Assembly (NCBI RefSeq): GCF_001866655.1
Contig: NZ_MLYR01000081.1
Coordinates: 1-38,499, forward strand
Reading direction: 5' to 3'
DNA from: Bacillus sp. MUM 116
GTDB taxonomy: Bacteria > Bacillota > Bacilli > Bacillales > Cytobacillaceae
Length of the DNA stretch: 38,499 bases
How positions within the stretch are numbered: position 1 is the stretch's first letter; each line of letters starts with the position of its first letter. Of the stretch, positions 17,604 to 25,230 are shown in pieces. A model generated the notes under the pieces. That model worked only from the letters and a program-made list of their open reading frames with translations. It ran no database searches and had not been told where the DNA came from. The position numbers and the translations under genes were made by a program.

Positions 17604-18080
17604 ATGGCCAGCAAACAAAAAAATTTAACTCCACAGCAGCAAAACTATCAGCAGCTGCAGCAGAAGCATGAGTTGAAACGGCCAGTTTTAAAGAATTGCC
17701 TAAAAGCTTTTTTCGTTGGCGGTTTGATTTGTGTTATCGGCCAAGCAGTTAGTTATTTTTACATATATTTTTTTAATTTTACCGAGCAGACCGCCGGGAA
17801 TCCTACGGTTGCAACAATGGTTTTCTTTTCAATGCTATTAACCGGTTTTGGGGTCTACGACCGATTAGGACAGTTTGCAGGGGCGGGAAGTGCAGTACCC
17901 GTTACAGGGTTCGGTAATGCCGTCATCTCTGCGGCAATCGAGCATCGAACAGAAGGGTTTGTATTAGGTGTTGGCGGAAATATGTTTAAGCTTGCCGGGT
18001 CCGTCATTTTGTTTGGTGTTTTTTCGGCATTTGTTGTCGCACTAATTAAAACGTTACTGGCAATGTGGGGGGTTTTGTAA
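17604..18080 (+). CDS. spoVAC: Stage V sporulation protein AC (SpoVAC)
   Basis: Integral membrane channel subunit for dipicolinic acid movement across the inner forespore membrane. The 158 residues comprise a Q-rich cytosolic start (QKNLTPQQQNYQQLQQKHEL), then four hydrophobic segments. Family motifs include FVGGLICVIGQ, GAGSAVPVTGFGNAV and EGFVLGVGGNMF. The first gene of a contiguous spoVAC-spoVAD-spoVAEb set; there is no spoVAA or spoVAB here. Confidence 0.95.
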   Translation: MASKQKNLTPQQQNYQQLQQKHELKRPVLKNCLKAFFVGGLICVIGQAVSYFYIYFFNFTEQTAGNPTVATMVFFSMLLTGFGVYDRLGQFAGAGSAVPVTGFGNAVISAAIEHRTEGFVLGVGGNMFKLAGSVILFGVFSAFVVALIKTLLAMWGVL

Positions 18081-19106
18081 TTGTTAAAAGGGCATCAATC
18101 TTGGGTATTCGCAAACCGGCCAATGATTATGGCAACGGGTGTATCGGGAGGCCCGTTTGAAGCAAATGGGAATTTAGCCAATGATTTTGACCTATTGCAT
18201 GAAGATTTATGGATGGGACAGGAAACCTATGAAAAAGCGCATCGGGTTTTGCTTGAGGAATCCATCAAGATGGCTTTGCAAAAAGCAAATGTTCATAAGG
18301 AAGAAGTTCAATTTTTCTTTGCCGGTGACCTTATTAACCAAATTACGCCGACAAGCTTTGCGGCAAGGTCCATGCAAATCCCTTATTTCGGTCTCTTTGG
18401 AGCCTGTTCCACGTCAATGGAAGGGTTAGCACTTGCTTCTTTTGTTGTCAACAATCAAGGTGCAAAGTATATCCTGACAGGTGCCTCCAGTCATAATGCG
18501 GCTGTTGAAAAACAGTTTCGCTACCCAACGGAATACGGAGGACAAAAGCCGCCAACCGCGCAATGGACTGTAACGGGTGCCGGTGTTGCTGTGATTGCAA
18601 GCAATGATTCGTCAAAGAACGAACCTGTAACGATTTCGGCAACGATTGGTAAAGTGATTGATATGGGGTTAACCGACCCGTTTAATATGGGGGGAGCGAT
18701 GGCTCCTGCTGCAGCGGATACCATTATTGCTCATTTTCGGGATTTACAATTGGATCCATCCTATTATGATTTAATCATCACCGGAGATTTAGGGCGAATC
18801 GGTCATGACACTGCATTTGAATTAATCAATAAAAGTGGCCTAAAGCTAGAACGAAAACAGTTTCAGGATTGCGGTCTACTTATTTACAAAAAAGATCAGC
18901 CTGTCCAATCAGGAGCAAGCGGTGCTGGCTGTTCTGCAACGGTATTATATGGACATTTACTGAATCAAATGAAAAAAGGCGTTTACAAACGAATTTTAGT
19001 TGTAGCTACTGGAGCTTTGTTATCACCGTTAAGCTTCCAACAAAATGAATCCATTCCTTGTATTGCGCATGCAGTTGCCATTGAAATGAATGGGGAAGAG
19101 GGGTGA
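18081..19106 (+). CDS. spoVAD: Stage V sporulation protein AD (SpoVAD)
   Basis: Peripheral thiolase-fold protein that binds dipicolinic acid and supports its uptake into the spore. 341 residues, normal length. Recognisable stretches are the start LKGHQSWVFANRPMIMATGV, the LFGACSTSMEGLALASF loop that carries the thiolase-like Cys, MGGAMAPAAADTI, and GSGASGAGCSA-like SGASGAGCSATVLYGHLL. The TTG start directly abuts the spoVAC stop, implying tight translational coupling. Confidence 0.95.
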   Translation: MLKGHQSWVFANRPMIMATGVSGGPFEANGNLANDFDLLHEDLWMGQETYEKAHRVLLEESIKMALQKANVHKEEVQFFFAGDLINQITPTSFAARSMQIPYFGLFGACSTSMEGLALASFVVNNQGAKYILTGASSHNAAVEKQFRYPTEYGGQKPPTAQWTVTGAGVAVIASNDSSKNEPVTISATIGKVIDMGLTDPFNMGGAMAPAAADTIIAHFRDLQLDPSYYDLIITGDLGRIGHDTAFELINKSGLKLERKQFQDCGLLIYKKDQPVQSGASGAGCSATVLYGHLLNQMKKGVYKRILVVATGALLSPLSFQQNESIPCIAHAVAIEMNGEEG

Positions 19107-19112
19107 TGAAAG

Positions 19113-19469
19113 ATGCTTGCCATGTTTTTTTGGGCGTTTGTAGTGGGCGGAATCATTTGCGTTATTGGTCAATTATTATTTGATGTGGCAAAACTTACAC
19201 CGGGGCATACTTTAAGCATACTGGTGTGTGCTGGAGCTGTCTTGGATGGGTTCGGCCTCTATGAACCGTTAGTAGATTTTGCCGGAGCAGGGGCAACCAT
19301 TCCAATCACGAGTTTCGGTAACTCATTAGTTCACGGTGCTCTTCAGGAGGCTAAGATACATGGACTTGTCGGGGTTTTAACAGGGATGTTTGAAGTGACC
19401 AGTTCTGGAATTTCAGCCGCAATCATTTTTGGATTTATCGGAGCGCTTATTTTTAGACCGAAGGGGTAA
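19113..19469 (+). CDS. spoVAE: Stage V sporulation protein AE, short form (SpoVAEb)
   Basis: Small membrane subunit of the dipicolinate channel, 118 residues, with [16 protein letters not shown] at the start and [20 protein letters not shown] in the middle. Both are echoes of SpoVAC, so the two proteins share ancestry. Starts 6 nt after the spoVAD stop with GAGGGGTGA upstream. Third and last gene of the operon. Confidence 0.93.
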   Translation: MLAMFFWAFVVGGIICVIGQLLFDVAKLTPGHTLSILVCAGAVLDGFGLYEPLVDFAGAGATIPITSFGNSLVHGALQEAKIHGLVGVLTGMFEVTSSGISAAIIFGFIGALIFRPKG

Positions 19470-19531
19470 GTGCTAGTAGGACAATACTCCATTTTTAATC
19501 AGCATAATCGAAAAAAGGACGATGCCTATAC

Positions 19532-19557
19532 ACTTTTTACGGTATTCTCATATGTTA
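19532..19557 (+). promoter_or_regulatory. Candidate SigK promoter of the yjcZ-type gene
   Basis: CATATGTTA at 19549-19557 fits the SigK -10 pattern CATAnnnTA, with an AC at the right distance upstream. It lies 35 nt before the start codon of a sporulation gene. The pattern is short, so chance is possible. Confidence 0.4.
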
Positions 19558-19591
19558 TAAGTGAGATTACTAAAGTGAGGTGACTCAGTCT

Positions 19592-19711
19592 ATGTGCTTC
19601 GGATATGGCGGCTACGGGTACGGCGGCGGCGGCTTTTACGGAGGTTCTACTTTCGTACTAATCGTTGTATTGTTTATCCTATTAATCATTGTAGGAACAA
19701 GCTTCATCTAA
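19592..19711 (+). CDS. yjcZ: YjcZ-family sporulation protein, 39 residues
   Basis: Tiny membrane-anchored sporulation protein. A Gly/Tyr-rich head, [18 protein letters not shown], leads into one hydrophobic helix ([14 protein letters not shown]). This layout is characteristic of YjcZ/YhcV-type small spore proteins. GTGAGGTG precedes the ATG. A strong terminator follows. Confidence 0.88.
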   Translation: MCFGYGGYGYGGGGFYGGSTFVLIVVLFILLIIVGTSFI

Positions 19712-19730
19712 GAAGTCCTAACCTTCATTA

Positions 19731-19767
19731 AGAAAAGGCTGGCCATAATATGGCCAGCCTTTTCTTT
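19731..19767 (+). terminator. Terminator after yjcZ
   Basis: AGAAAAGGCTGGCCA and TGGCCAGCCTTTTCT are perfectly complementary around a short ATAA loop. Confidence 0.92.
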
Positions 19768-19837
19768 GCTGCTCATGAACCTTTTTGGCCTTCCTTCATA
19801 AGATAAAGTAGTTGTTATGAAGGAGTGAAAATATTAT

Positions 19838-20095
19838 ATGGATAACGGGTTCTTTAAAAATATAGAAAAGAAAACAGGCGTAAATATGAAGGAAATCTTT
19901 GATTTAGCGAATTCTTTGCAAAATGCAAATTTTAAGGATGAAAAAACAGTAAGAAATGTCATTAAGAGAGTGTCTCAAATTGCCAATAGACATGTACCGC
20001 AGGAATTGGAAGATCAAATTGTTAAATCCATCATTAACGATGGAAAATCACTTGATTTCAATACCATTACGAACATGATGAATAATAAAAAATAA
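19838..20095 (+). CDS. spoVIF: Stage VI sporulation protein F (SpoVIF, YjcC)
   Basis: Small cytoplasmic protein of 85 residues, predicted helical, required for proper coat assembly in the B. subtilis homologue. The frame starts MDNGFFKNIEKKTGVNMKEI and ends NTITNMMNNKK. It is well started by GAAGGAG. Position between yjcZ and the helicase is that of yjcC. Confidence 0.85.
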   Translation: MDNGFFKNIEKKTGVNMKEIFDLANSLQNANFKDEKTVRNVIKRVSQIANRHVPQELEDQIVKSIINDGKSLDFNTITNMMNNKK

Positions 20096-20099
20096 AAAA

Positions 20100-20140
20100 A
20101 ATGGCCGCTTTCCTATAAGGAAGCAGGCCTATTTCTTTTC
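20100..20140. terminator. Hairpin between spoVIF and the convergent helicase gene
   Basis: GGCC-G-CTTTCC pairs with GGAAG-CA-GGCC around TATAA, followed by TATTTCTTTT. It overlaps the last codons of the minus-strand helicase. Confidence 0.6.
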
Positions 20141-22422
20141 TTGCTTAAAGATGTCAGAAACCGTGAGCGATTGGCTTTTTTACCTCTTCGGTTACTTGGA
20201 ATCGAGATAAATAGCTGCTCTTTTGCACGTGTCATGGCAACGTAAAATAATCTTCTTTCCTCTTCCAATGCCGAATAATCACCGTTACGATAGCTTTCCA
20301 ATGCAAAGTCATGCGGCAGGCTCCCATCGACTGCACCAAGAACATACACGGTTTGATACTCCAGTCCTTTTGCCCGGTGGATCGTACTTAAAGTAATCGT
20401 CTCTGTAAAATGCTTGCTTAAATTTTTGATTTCTTTATTCATCGCAGACATATGCTCAGCGTGAGCCAATAAGGATTCAATTGAATTGAAATTTTTTGCC
20501 GCCACTTTCAGGTCCTTAATATCATCAGAACCTTTCTCAAGCATATTCGATTCATTTCCCCGCTTTTTTAAAAAATCAAGGAAGCCAATGTCTTTTTCAA
20601 TCATTTCGATCGCCGAAAGCGGAGTTAATTGCTTTAATTTTCGTATGGCAGTGACCGCTTGTTTTAATTTCTTTTCCTGAAAGGAATGAGCTGTTTTAAT
20701 ATATGACAGGGCTTCTAAATTACTGCAATCTTGAAGGATACTCATTGCTTTTAAATCTCTTAGAACCGCTTGTTTTAAAAATAAATACGGCAAAACATCG
20801 GAAAGTGCAGTTTGATCATCTTCATTCAAGCTTAATTTAAGGAACGAGAGGATACTTTTCACAATCCTTCGGTCGTAAAAAGCCTCAACATCCTGCTCAA
20901 TTCGAAACGGAAGATTTGAACTGGCTAACCGTTCAAAAACAGCACGTGCACCTGCATTTGTGCGATATAGAATCGCAAAATCTGAAGGAGCTGCACCTTG
21001 TGCAATTTTTTTCTGTAAATCCGTTACAATCATAGTTGCTTCTTCCTCTTCATCATAAGGGAAAAATATAATGGGAGCAGCTCCATGAGTGTATTGGGCT
21101 TTCATTTTCTTCAATCGTCTTTTTTTATTGGCAGCAATCATTTGATTGGCTGCGGTAACGATTTCATGTGATGACCGATAATTTTCCGCAAGTGTAATTA
21201 CTTTTGCAGAGGGAAAATCTTTTTCAAAATCAAGTAAATAACTAGGGTCGCTGCCTCTGAAAGAATAGATCGCCTGGTCATCATCCCCGACAGCACATAC
21301 ATTTTTATATTTTCCTGAAAGAAGCTTGATCAATTCGTATTGGACCTTGTTGATGTCTTGGAATTCATCAATAAGGAAATACTGAAACCGATTTTGATAT
21401 TGCTCAAGAAGTTCCGGAGTGGACTTAAGCAGCTGGTAACAACCAATGAGCATATCATCAAAATCAAATAATCTCTCGGCCAGCTTATAGTCCTCATATT
21501 TTTTATAAAGATAAAGAGTCTGTTTTTCCCATTCCGATTCAGGATGAATATCCTCTGGAAAAAGCAGTGAGTTTTTCCAAAAGCCGATTTGCTGGAGAGC
21601 TAAGTCATAAGCAAATTCTTTTTCCGACAATCCAATTTCTTTTCCGGCATTTTTGAGAATTTTATCCCGCTGCCAATCTTTGTTGAGCAGCCGCTCTGAG
21701 TTCCAATTTTCCCTAGAGTGAAACATTAGAATCCGATAAAAAATGCTGTGGAAAGTACCGGTTACGAGTTTATTTATCGCTTCTTTTTTTATTTGCGGAT
21801 AGGTAAGCAAACGGTTTTTCATTTCACTTGCCGCTTTGGATGTGAAGGTAACGAGCATAATGTTGCGTGGGTCAATCTTTTGGACCTCCAACATGTAGGC
21901 AGTTCGTGCTGTTAATACCCGTGTTTTACCGCTGCCGGCGCCGGCAAGCACTAACAATGCTCCCTCTGTTTCAGAGACCGCAGCAGCCTGTGCATCGTCA
22001 AGAACTACACCTGATTTTGCTAATTGTTGTAAATAAGGGGATGGATATTCGATTGTGTTCGTCTCAATGTTTTGAAAAGGTACTTGATAGTCCAGAGATT
22101 TTGCTGTTTTGAAGGCTTGAACCTTTTCAGGTGCAGCCAAAATGCTTCTCCCCTTTGGAAGACGAAATCCATTCATTTCGTTATGGTTTTGTTCTGGTTC
22201 ATTGTTAACTTCTTGTATGGTTTGCTCTGGACAATCTGGAATAGTTGAATGGGCATGCGAAAAATGTGGTGAATCCTGAATCCCTATGTAAAAACGAACG
22301 CTCTCGCGGCATACGGAACAAAGCAGCTCACCATTTTTGCCTGCTAAGTATATTTTTTGATATTCAGACCGATCTAAACTATCAAGTGAAATGGTTTGGT
22401 TTTGGTATATTGCAGTTTCCAT
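20113..22422 (-). CDS. yjcD: UvrD/Rep-family DNA helicase with N-terminal CoiA-like zinc finger (YjcD)
   Basis: Superfamily 1A 3'-5' helicase, 769 residues. Motifs in order: Walker A LAGAGSGKTRVL (residues 159-170), LVTFTSKAASEMKNR, Walker B FLIDEFQDIN, GDDDQAIYSFRGSD, ENYRSSHEI, TIHRAKGLEYQTV, and EERRLFYVAMTRAKEQL. Ahead of the helicase core lies a module with C35-x2-C38, H53-x2-H56 (HFSH) and C64. It has the same layout as the start of CoiA at 2809, and a non-conserved linker (about 65-130) follows. GAGGAAG precedes the ATG. The domain pair suggests a repair or recombination helicase; the substrate is not known. Confidence 0.9.
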   Translation of the reverse strand: METAIYQNQTISLDSLDRSEYQKIYLAGKNGELLCSVCRESVRFYIGIQDSPHFSHAHSTIPDCPEQTIQEVNNEPEQNHNEMNGFRLPKGRSILAAPEKVQAFKTAKSLDYQVPFQNIETNTIEYPSPYLQQLAKSGVVLDDAQAAAVSETEGALLVLAGAGSGKTRVLTARTAYMLEVQKIDPRNIMLVTFTSKAASEMKNRLLTYPQIKKEAINKLVTGTFHSIFYRILMFHSRENWNSERLLNKDWQRDKILKNAGKEIGLSEKEFAYDLALQQIGFWKNSLLFPEDIHPESEWEKQTLYLYKKYEDYKLAERLFDFDDMLIGCYQLLKSTPELLEQYQNRFQYFLIDEFQDINKVQYELIKLLSGKYKNVCAVGDDDQAIYSFRGSDPSYLLDFEKDFPSAKVITLAENYRSSHEIVTAANQMIAANKKRRLKKMKAQYTHGAAPIIFFPYDEEEEATMIVTDLQKKIAQGAAPSDFAILYRTNAGARAVFERLASSNLPFRIEQDVEAFYDRRIVKSILSFLKLSLNEDDQTALSDVLPYLFLKQAVLRDLKAMSILQDCSNLEALSYIKTAHSFQEKKLKQAVTAIRKLKQLTPLSAIEMIEKDIGFLDFLKKRGNESNMLEKGSDDIKDLKVAAKNFNSIESLLAHAEHMSAMNKEIKNLSKHFTETITLSTIHRAKGLEYQTVYVLGAVDGSLPHDFALESYRNGDYSALEEERRLFYVAMTRAKEQLFISIPSNRRGKKANRSRFLTSLSKKRNRPASL

Positions 22423-22508
22423 AAGTTCTTCCTCGCTCTAAAAAATAAGCAACATGGTTAATCATATCAAAACCAGCAGGGAACAAAAAGGCTTGAAAAA
22501 TGGAAAAC

Positions 22509-22553
22509 AAAAAAATCGGGCATCAAATCTCAAAAGATTCCTACCCGATTTTT
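22509..22553. terminator. Hairpin between the helicase gene and yjcF
   Basis: AAAAATCGGG pairs with CCCGATTTTT, with an inner ATC/GAT pairing. It is symmetrical with A and T runs, so it is most useful as the terminator of the yjcH-yjcG-yjcF strand. Confidence 0.8.
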
Positions 22554-22559
22554 AAAATA

Positions 22560-22642
22560 TTGGCTCTGTTAATCTTGGTTGTTGATTTCCGCTCCAATCA
22601 ACATTGTTTCAAAAATCAACATTGACCTTTAACACAGCCAAA
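22560..22642. repeat. 83-nt inverted-repeat element, possible MITE or IS relic
   Basis: Ends TTGGCTCTGTTAA and TTAACACAGCCAA are inverted repeats of 13 nt with one mismatch. Inside, ATCAACATTG occurs twice. It sits 4 nt from the yjcF stop. A related end (GCCAAAATATTGAAT) occurs at about 29184-29200. Confidence 0.45.
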
Positions 22643-22645
22643 ATA

Positions 22646-23068
22646 TTAAATATGTTTTACCATTGTTTTATGCGGGATTCCGGCATCCATGAATTCCTCG
22701 GAAACCACTTCATAGCCTAATCCGGCATAGAAGGGAATCGCGTGTACTTGCGAATTCAGCTTTAATTTTTGAATACCATTATTCCGTGCATAGTCTTCAA
22801 TTCCGTTCATAATCGCTTTACCAGCACCTGTACCCCTGGCCTGTTTCAATACGCAAATACGCTCGACTTTTCCATAACCGTCGACTAAGCGAAAGCGGCC
22901 GGCCCCAACTGGCGTGTTATCATGATACAGTACAAAGTGAGTGGCTTCCTCCTCATGCTGATCAATTTCCTCTTCAGCAGGTACATTTTGCTCATCAATA
23001 AAAACCGTTCTTCTTACAGAAAAAGCATCTTCTAATTCTTTTTGATTCTTAACAATCTTTACCGTCAC
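22646..23068 (-). CDS. yjcF: GNAT-family N-acetyltransferase (YjcF)
   Basis: Acetyl-CoA-dependent acetyltransferase of 140 residues. The GNAT core is visible: DEQNVPAEEEIDQHEEEATH, VGAGRFRLVDGYGKVERICV, then the pyrophosphate loop LKQARGTGAGKAIMNGIE (Q/R-x-x-G-x-G/A) and a Tyr in AGLGYEVVSEEF. Start is GTG 23068, only 3 nt after the yjcG stop, with GAAGGG upstream. Same order and strand as B. subtilis yjcG-yjcF. The acceptor substrate is unknown. Confidence 0.9.
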   Translation of the reverse strand: MTVKIVKNQKELEDAFSVRRTVFIDEQNVPAEEEIDQHEEEATHFVLYHDNTPVGAGRFRLVDGYGKVERICVLKQARGTGAGKAIMNGIEDYARNNGIQKLKLNSQVHAIPFYAGLGYEVVSEEFMDAGIPHKTMVKHI

Positions 23069-23071
23069 TTC

Positions 23072-23587
23072 TTATTGTTCCCTTCCAAGACGAAATGTTT
23101 CGTATACAGTCCAAGAGCCATTTTCTAATTGATAAAGAAGATGGAATCGGTCAACTTTTTCTTCATGTTCAAATTTTTTCATGCGCAATGAGCCGTAAAT
23201 ATCAGAATGCTCATCATTTGAAAGATTTTGACCAAGTGTAATATGCGGGACAAATGCATATTCAGAGGTTTCTTGGTTTAACTCATGATTAATTTCCACT
23301 TGTAAATCCTTCAATTCAACAGTTGGTTCAACTTTTAAATAGATGACATTGTTTACTGGTTGAAAAGAACTTATTTTTGATGTTTTCAACTGGAATGGAT
23401 AATGATTACCGGCAATCTTTTGTAATTTATCAGCAACTTGTTTCACATCATCCTCAGTTACTTCAAATGCGCTTTTTAATGTTAGATGTGGAGGAATTAA
23501 AGAGTAATGTGGGTCATAACGTTTACGATAAGAATTTACCGTATCTTGAAGTCCTTTAGATGGAAAAATAACAACACCGAATTTCAT
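23072..23587 (-). CDS. yjcG: 2H phosphoesterase / 2'-5' RNA ligase-like protein (YjcG)
   Basis: 171 residues with the two HxT/S motifs of 2H phosphoesterases: [10 protein letters not shown] near residue 33 and [11 protein letters not shown] near residue 115. In this superfamily they hold the catalytic histidines for 2'-3' cyclic or 2'-5' phosphodiester chemistry. Coupled to yjcF by a 3-nt gap. The in vivo substrate is not known. Confidence 0.9.
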   Translation of the reverse strand: MKFGVVIFPSKGLQDTVNSYRKRYDPHYSLIPPHLTLKSAFEVTEDDVKQVADKLQKIAGNHYPFQLKTSKISSFQPVNNVIYLKVEPTVELKDLQVEINHELNQETSEYAFVPHITLGQNLSNDEHSDIYGSLRMKKFEHEEKVDRFHLLYQLENGSWTVYETFRLGREQ

Positions 23588-23715
23588 ATGTATACCTCCG
23601 TTAGTAAAATTTTTAAGAAAATAATAGGTAACATCAAAATGAAATTATTATACATAAATAATTATAGCAAATTTTCGAAAAATATAAAATTATTTTGCCT
23701 TTCTAAGTATAATAA

Positions 23716-24453
23716 TTAAAACATCATCGTAAGGGCTCGTCTTAAATCTGGTTGCCAGTATTTCCATGTGTGGTTTCCATCAAACTCTTCATAAAAATAG
23801 GAATAAGACTTGTCTTTCATCTCTTTTGAAAGCTCTCGATTTGGTTCAATGAAATTACTCACTTTACCATCAGTTGTTGGAACTTCTGTCTCCTGGTTTC
23901 CAACTACATGATAGACATCTAAAAGCTGCGGTTCAGAACAGTTACGAACCAATGTAAGAACCTGTTCGTTCACCAATGGCGATTGCAATAATACTTTTCC
24001 AAAGGTATGGGGATATTGAAGCGCTGTCATAAACGAAACAGTAGCACCTAATGAGTCGCCAATCAATGCCCTTGTAGTTCCAATTTGGTATGTCGGGAAT
24101 TCCTTTTCGATAAAAGGAAGTAATTCATGAGCAAGAAAACGTATGTATTGTTTGTTTTGTTCCCCATCCGGGTGATATTTTCTGCGGCGATCCTCCACAT
24201 TTTTATAGGGTATCCCAATAATGATTAAATTTTCAATTTTACGCTCAAAAAGTAATTCATCCGCTAACCGGCCAAATCTCCCCAGTTGGAAATAATCTTT
24301 TCCATCTTGAGCAATTAACAAGGAATATTTATATAAAGGTGAGAAATTTGCAGGTAAATAAACAAGGAGCTGCATTTCTTCTCCAAGTTCTAAACTTTGG
24401 AAAGTGAGTTCTTTAATTGTGCCTTTTGGATAATTCATCGATGATTCCTCCAA
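23716..24453 (-). CDS. yjcH: Alpha/beta-hydrolase esterase (YjcH, enterochelin esterase-like)
   Basis: 245 residues. Nucleophile elbow GDSLGAT near residue 130 (RALIGDSLGATVSF), preceded by LLIAQDGKDYFQLG, and a C-terminal FDGNHTWKYWQPDLR supplying the catalytic His. The order matches the putative esterase (YbbA/Fes-like) family used for ferric-siderophore ester hydrolysis or general esters. No iron-transport gene is adjacent. A 128-nt AT-rich gap separates it from yjcG, so it may have its own promoter. Confidence 0.88.
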   Translation of the reverse strand: MEESSMNYPKGTIKELTFQSLELGEEMQLLVYLPANFSPLYKYSLLIAQDGKDYFQLGRFGRLADELLFERKIENLIIIGIPYKNVEDRRRKYHPDGEQNKQYIRFLAHELLPFIEKEFPTYQIGTTRALIGDSLGATVSFMTALQYPHTFGKVLLQSPLVNEQVLTLVRNCSEPQLLDVYHVVGNQETEVPTTDGKVSNFIEPNRELSKEMKDKSYSYFYEEFDGNHTWKYWQPDLRRALTMMF

Positions 24454-24602
24454 TTTTCAAACTGTACAAATGCATTCTAACATAAAGATAGTGGAATTGC
24501 TTCAAGTAAAGAGTGAGGGGATGGCCGTGCAGAAACAGTGGGATAAGATTAATGGAGAGGAGATGTGTATAATTAGTTTGGGACCATCACCAAAACTTAA
24601 GT

Positions 24603-24827
24603 CTAGTGGAGGTATCTTTGTTTTGAGCGGACATCAGGCATTATGGACAAAATATTCGCACGGCGAAAAGTACGGACTTGTTTGCGAAGGAGACAATAAG
24701 CCCGAATATACTCATCATTAACTTCCTTTACAATTAATTTTCTCTGGGATAGCTGTTGGTTTTCTGAAAGATAAATCATTTCTAATGGTATATGTTCTTC
24801 AATCGAACGATAAAGAAGTCCTTCCAT
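24603..24827 (-). CDS. Small stand-alone WYL-like protein, SOS-type promoter
   Basis: 74 residues from ATG 24827 (a GTG at 24836 would add three). The pattern PLEMIYLSENQQLSQRKLIV, EVNDEYIRAYCLLRKQVRTF and RRANILSIMP is that of a WYL beta-sandwich without the usual HTH domain. WYL modules sense nucleic-acid ligands in known regulators. AAAGGT lies 9 nt before ATG 24827. Two LexA-type boxes lie just upstream, so DNA damage control is likely. Family call is by pattern only. Confidence 0.65.
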   Translation of the reverse strand: MEGLLYRSIEEHIPLEMIYLSENQQLSQRKLIVKEVNDEYIRAYCLLRKQVRTFRRANILSIMPDVRSKQRYLH

Positions 24828-24859
24828 GTCACTCACACCTTTCTATTATTTATAGTATT

Positions 24860-24911
24860 ATTATATCCGAACATTCGTTCTTTATTCAATGAATTTTAGA
24901 ACGTATGTTCC
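24860..24911 (-). promoter_or_regulatory. Promoter with two LexA (SOS) boxes for the WYL gene
   Basis: CGAACATTCGTTC (24868-24880) and GAACGTATGTTC (24899-24910) fit the Bacillus SOS box CGAAC-N4-GTTCG. The first lies between a minus-strand TTGAAT -35 (complement of 24884-24889) and a TATAAT -10 (complement of 24860-24865) with an 18-nt spacer. This is a classical repressor placement. Confidence 0.75.
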
Positions 24912-24955
24912 GGTTTGTTATTTCCATTTTGTATTCATAAAATACAAAAAAGATA

Positions 24956-24983
24956 TTGACTTTTGGAGCTTTGTCATTATAAT
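24956..24983 (+). promoter_or_regulatory. SigA promoter of the tRNA-Val gene
   Basis: TTGACT, a 16-nt spacer and TATAAT end 21 nt before the tRNA. Close to consensus, as expected for a stable RNA. Confidence 0.7.
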
Positions 24984-25004
24984 TATAAATATACTTTAAT
25001 ATAT

Positions 25005-25077
25005 GATCTGTTAGCTCAGCTGGGAGAGCGCAACCTTGACAGGGTTGAGGTCGGGGGTTCGAACCCCTCACAGGTCA
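25005..25077 (+). tRNA. tRNA-Val (anticodon GAC), island insertion site
   Basis: All arms pair: acceptor GATCTGT/ACAGGTC (one G-U), D stem GCTC/GAGC, anticodon stem CAACC/GGTTG with loop TTGACAG (GAC at 25038-25040), variable AGGTC, T arm GGGGG-TTCGAAC-CCCTC (one G-U). CCA is not encoded (ATCA follows). The T arm differs from that of the second copy at 37934-37950, suggesting that the 3' half was replaced on integration. A broken integrase follows 154 nt downstream. Confidence 0.95.
25035..25052 (+). other. Putative attachment core, tRNA-proximal copy
   Basis: CTTGACAGGGTTGAGGTC is identical to 37916-37933 and spans anticodon stem/loop to variable loop, a common tyrosine-recombinase crossover zone. 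Confidence 0.7.
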
Positions 25078-25083
25078 TCACCG

Positions 25084-25123
25084 CGGTAGAAACGTTGATA
25101 TGACGGAGTTTCTACCGTTTTTT
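25084..25123 (+). terminator. Terminator downstream of tRNA-Val (island-borne)
   Basis: The perfect 10-bp stem CGGTAGAAAC / GTTTCTACCG with TTTTTT follows the tRNA by 7 nt. Confidence 0.85.
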
Positions 25124-25230
25124 ATTGCCGCTGACTTAATCGCAGGGTAGCGCTCCTATTTTCGACAAGATTGCGCTAGGTTAATGCGTCTTTTGTTCCG
25201 TTGACTTAACGAACAGGAGGCGTTTTTATT

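Noticed and set aside
24470..24721. Plus-strand frame of 83 codons between yjcH and the WYL gene
   Set aside because: It largely overlaps the WYL gene antisense, has a poor start signal and resembles no family.
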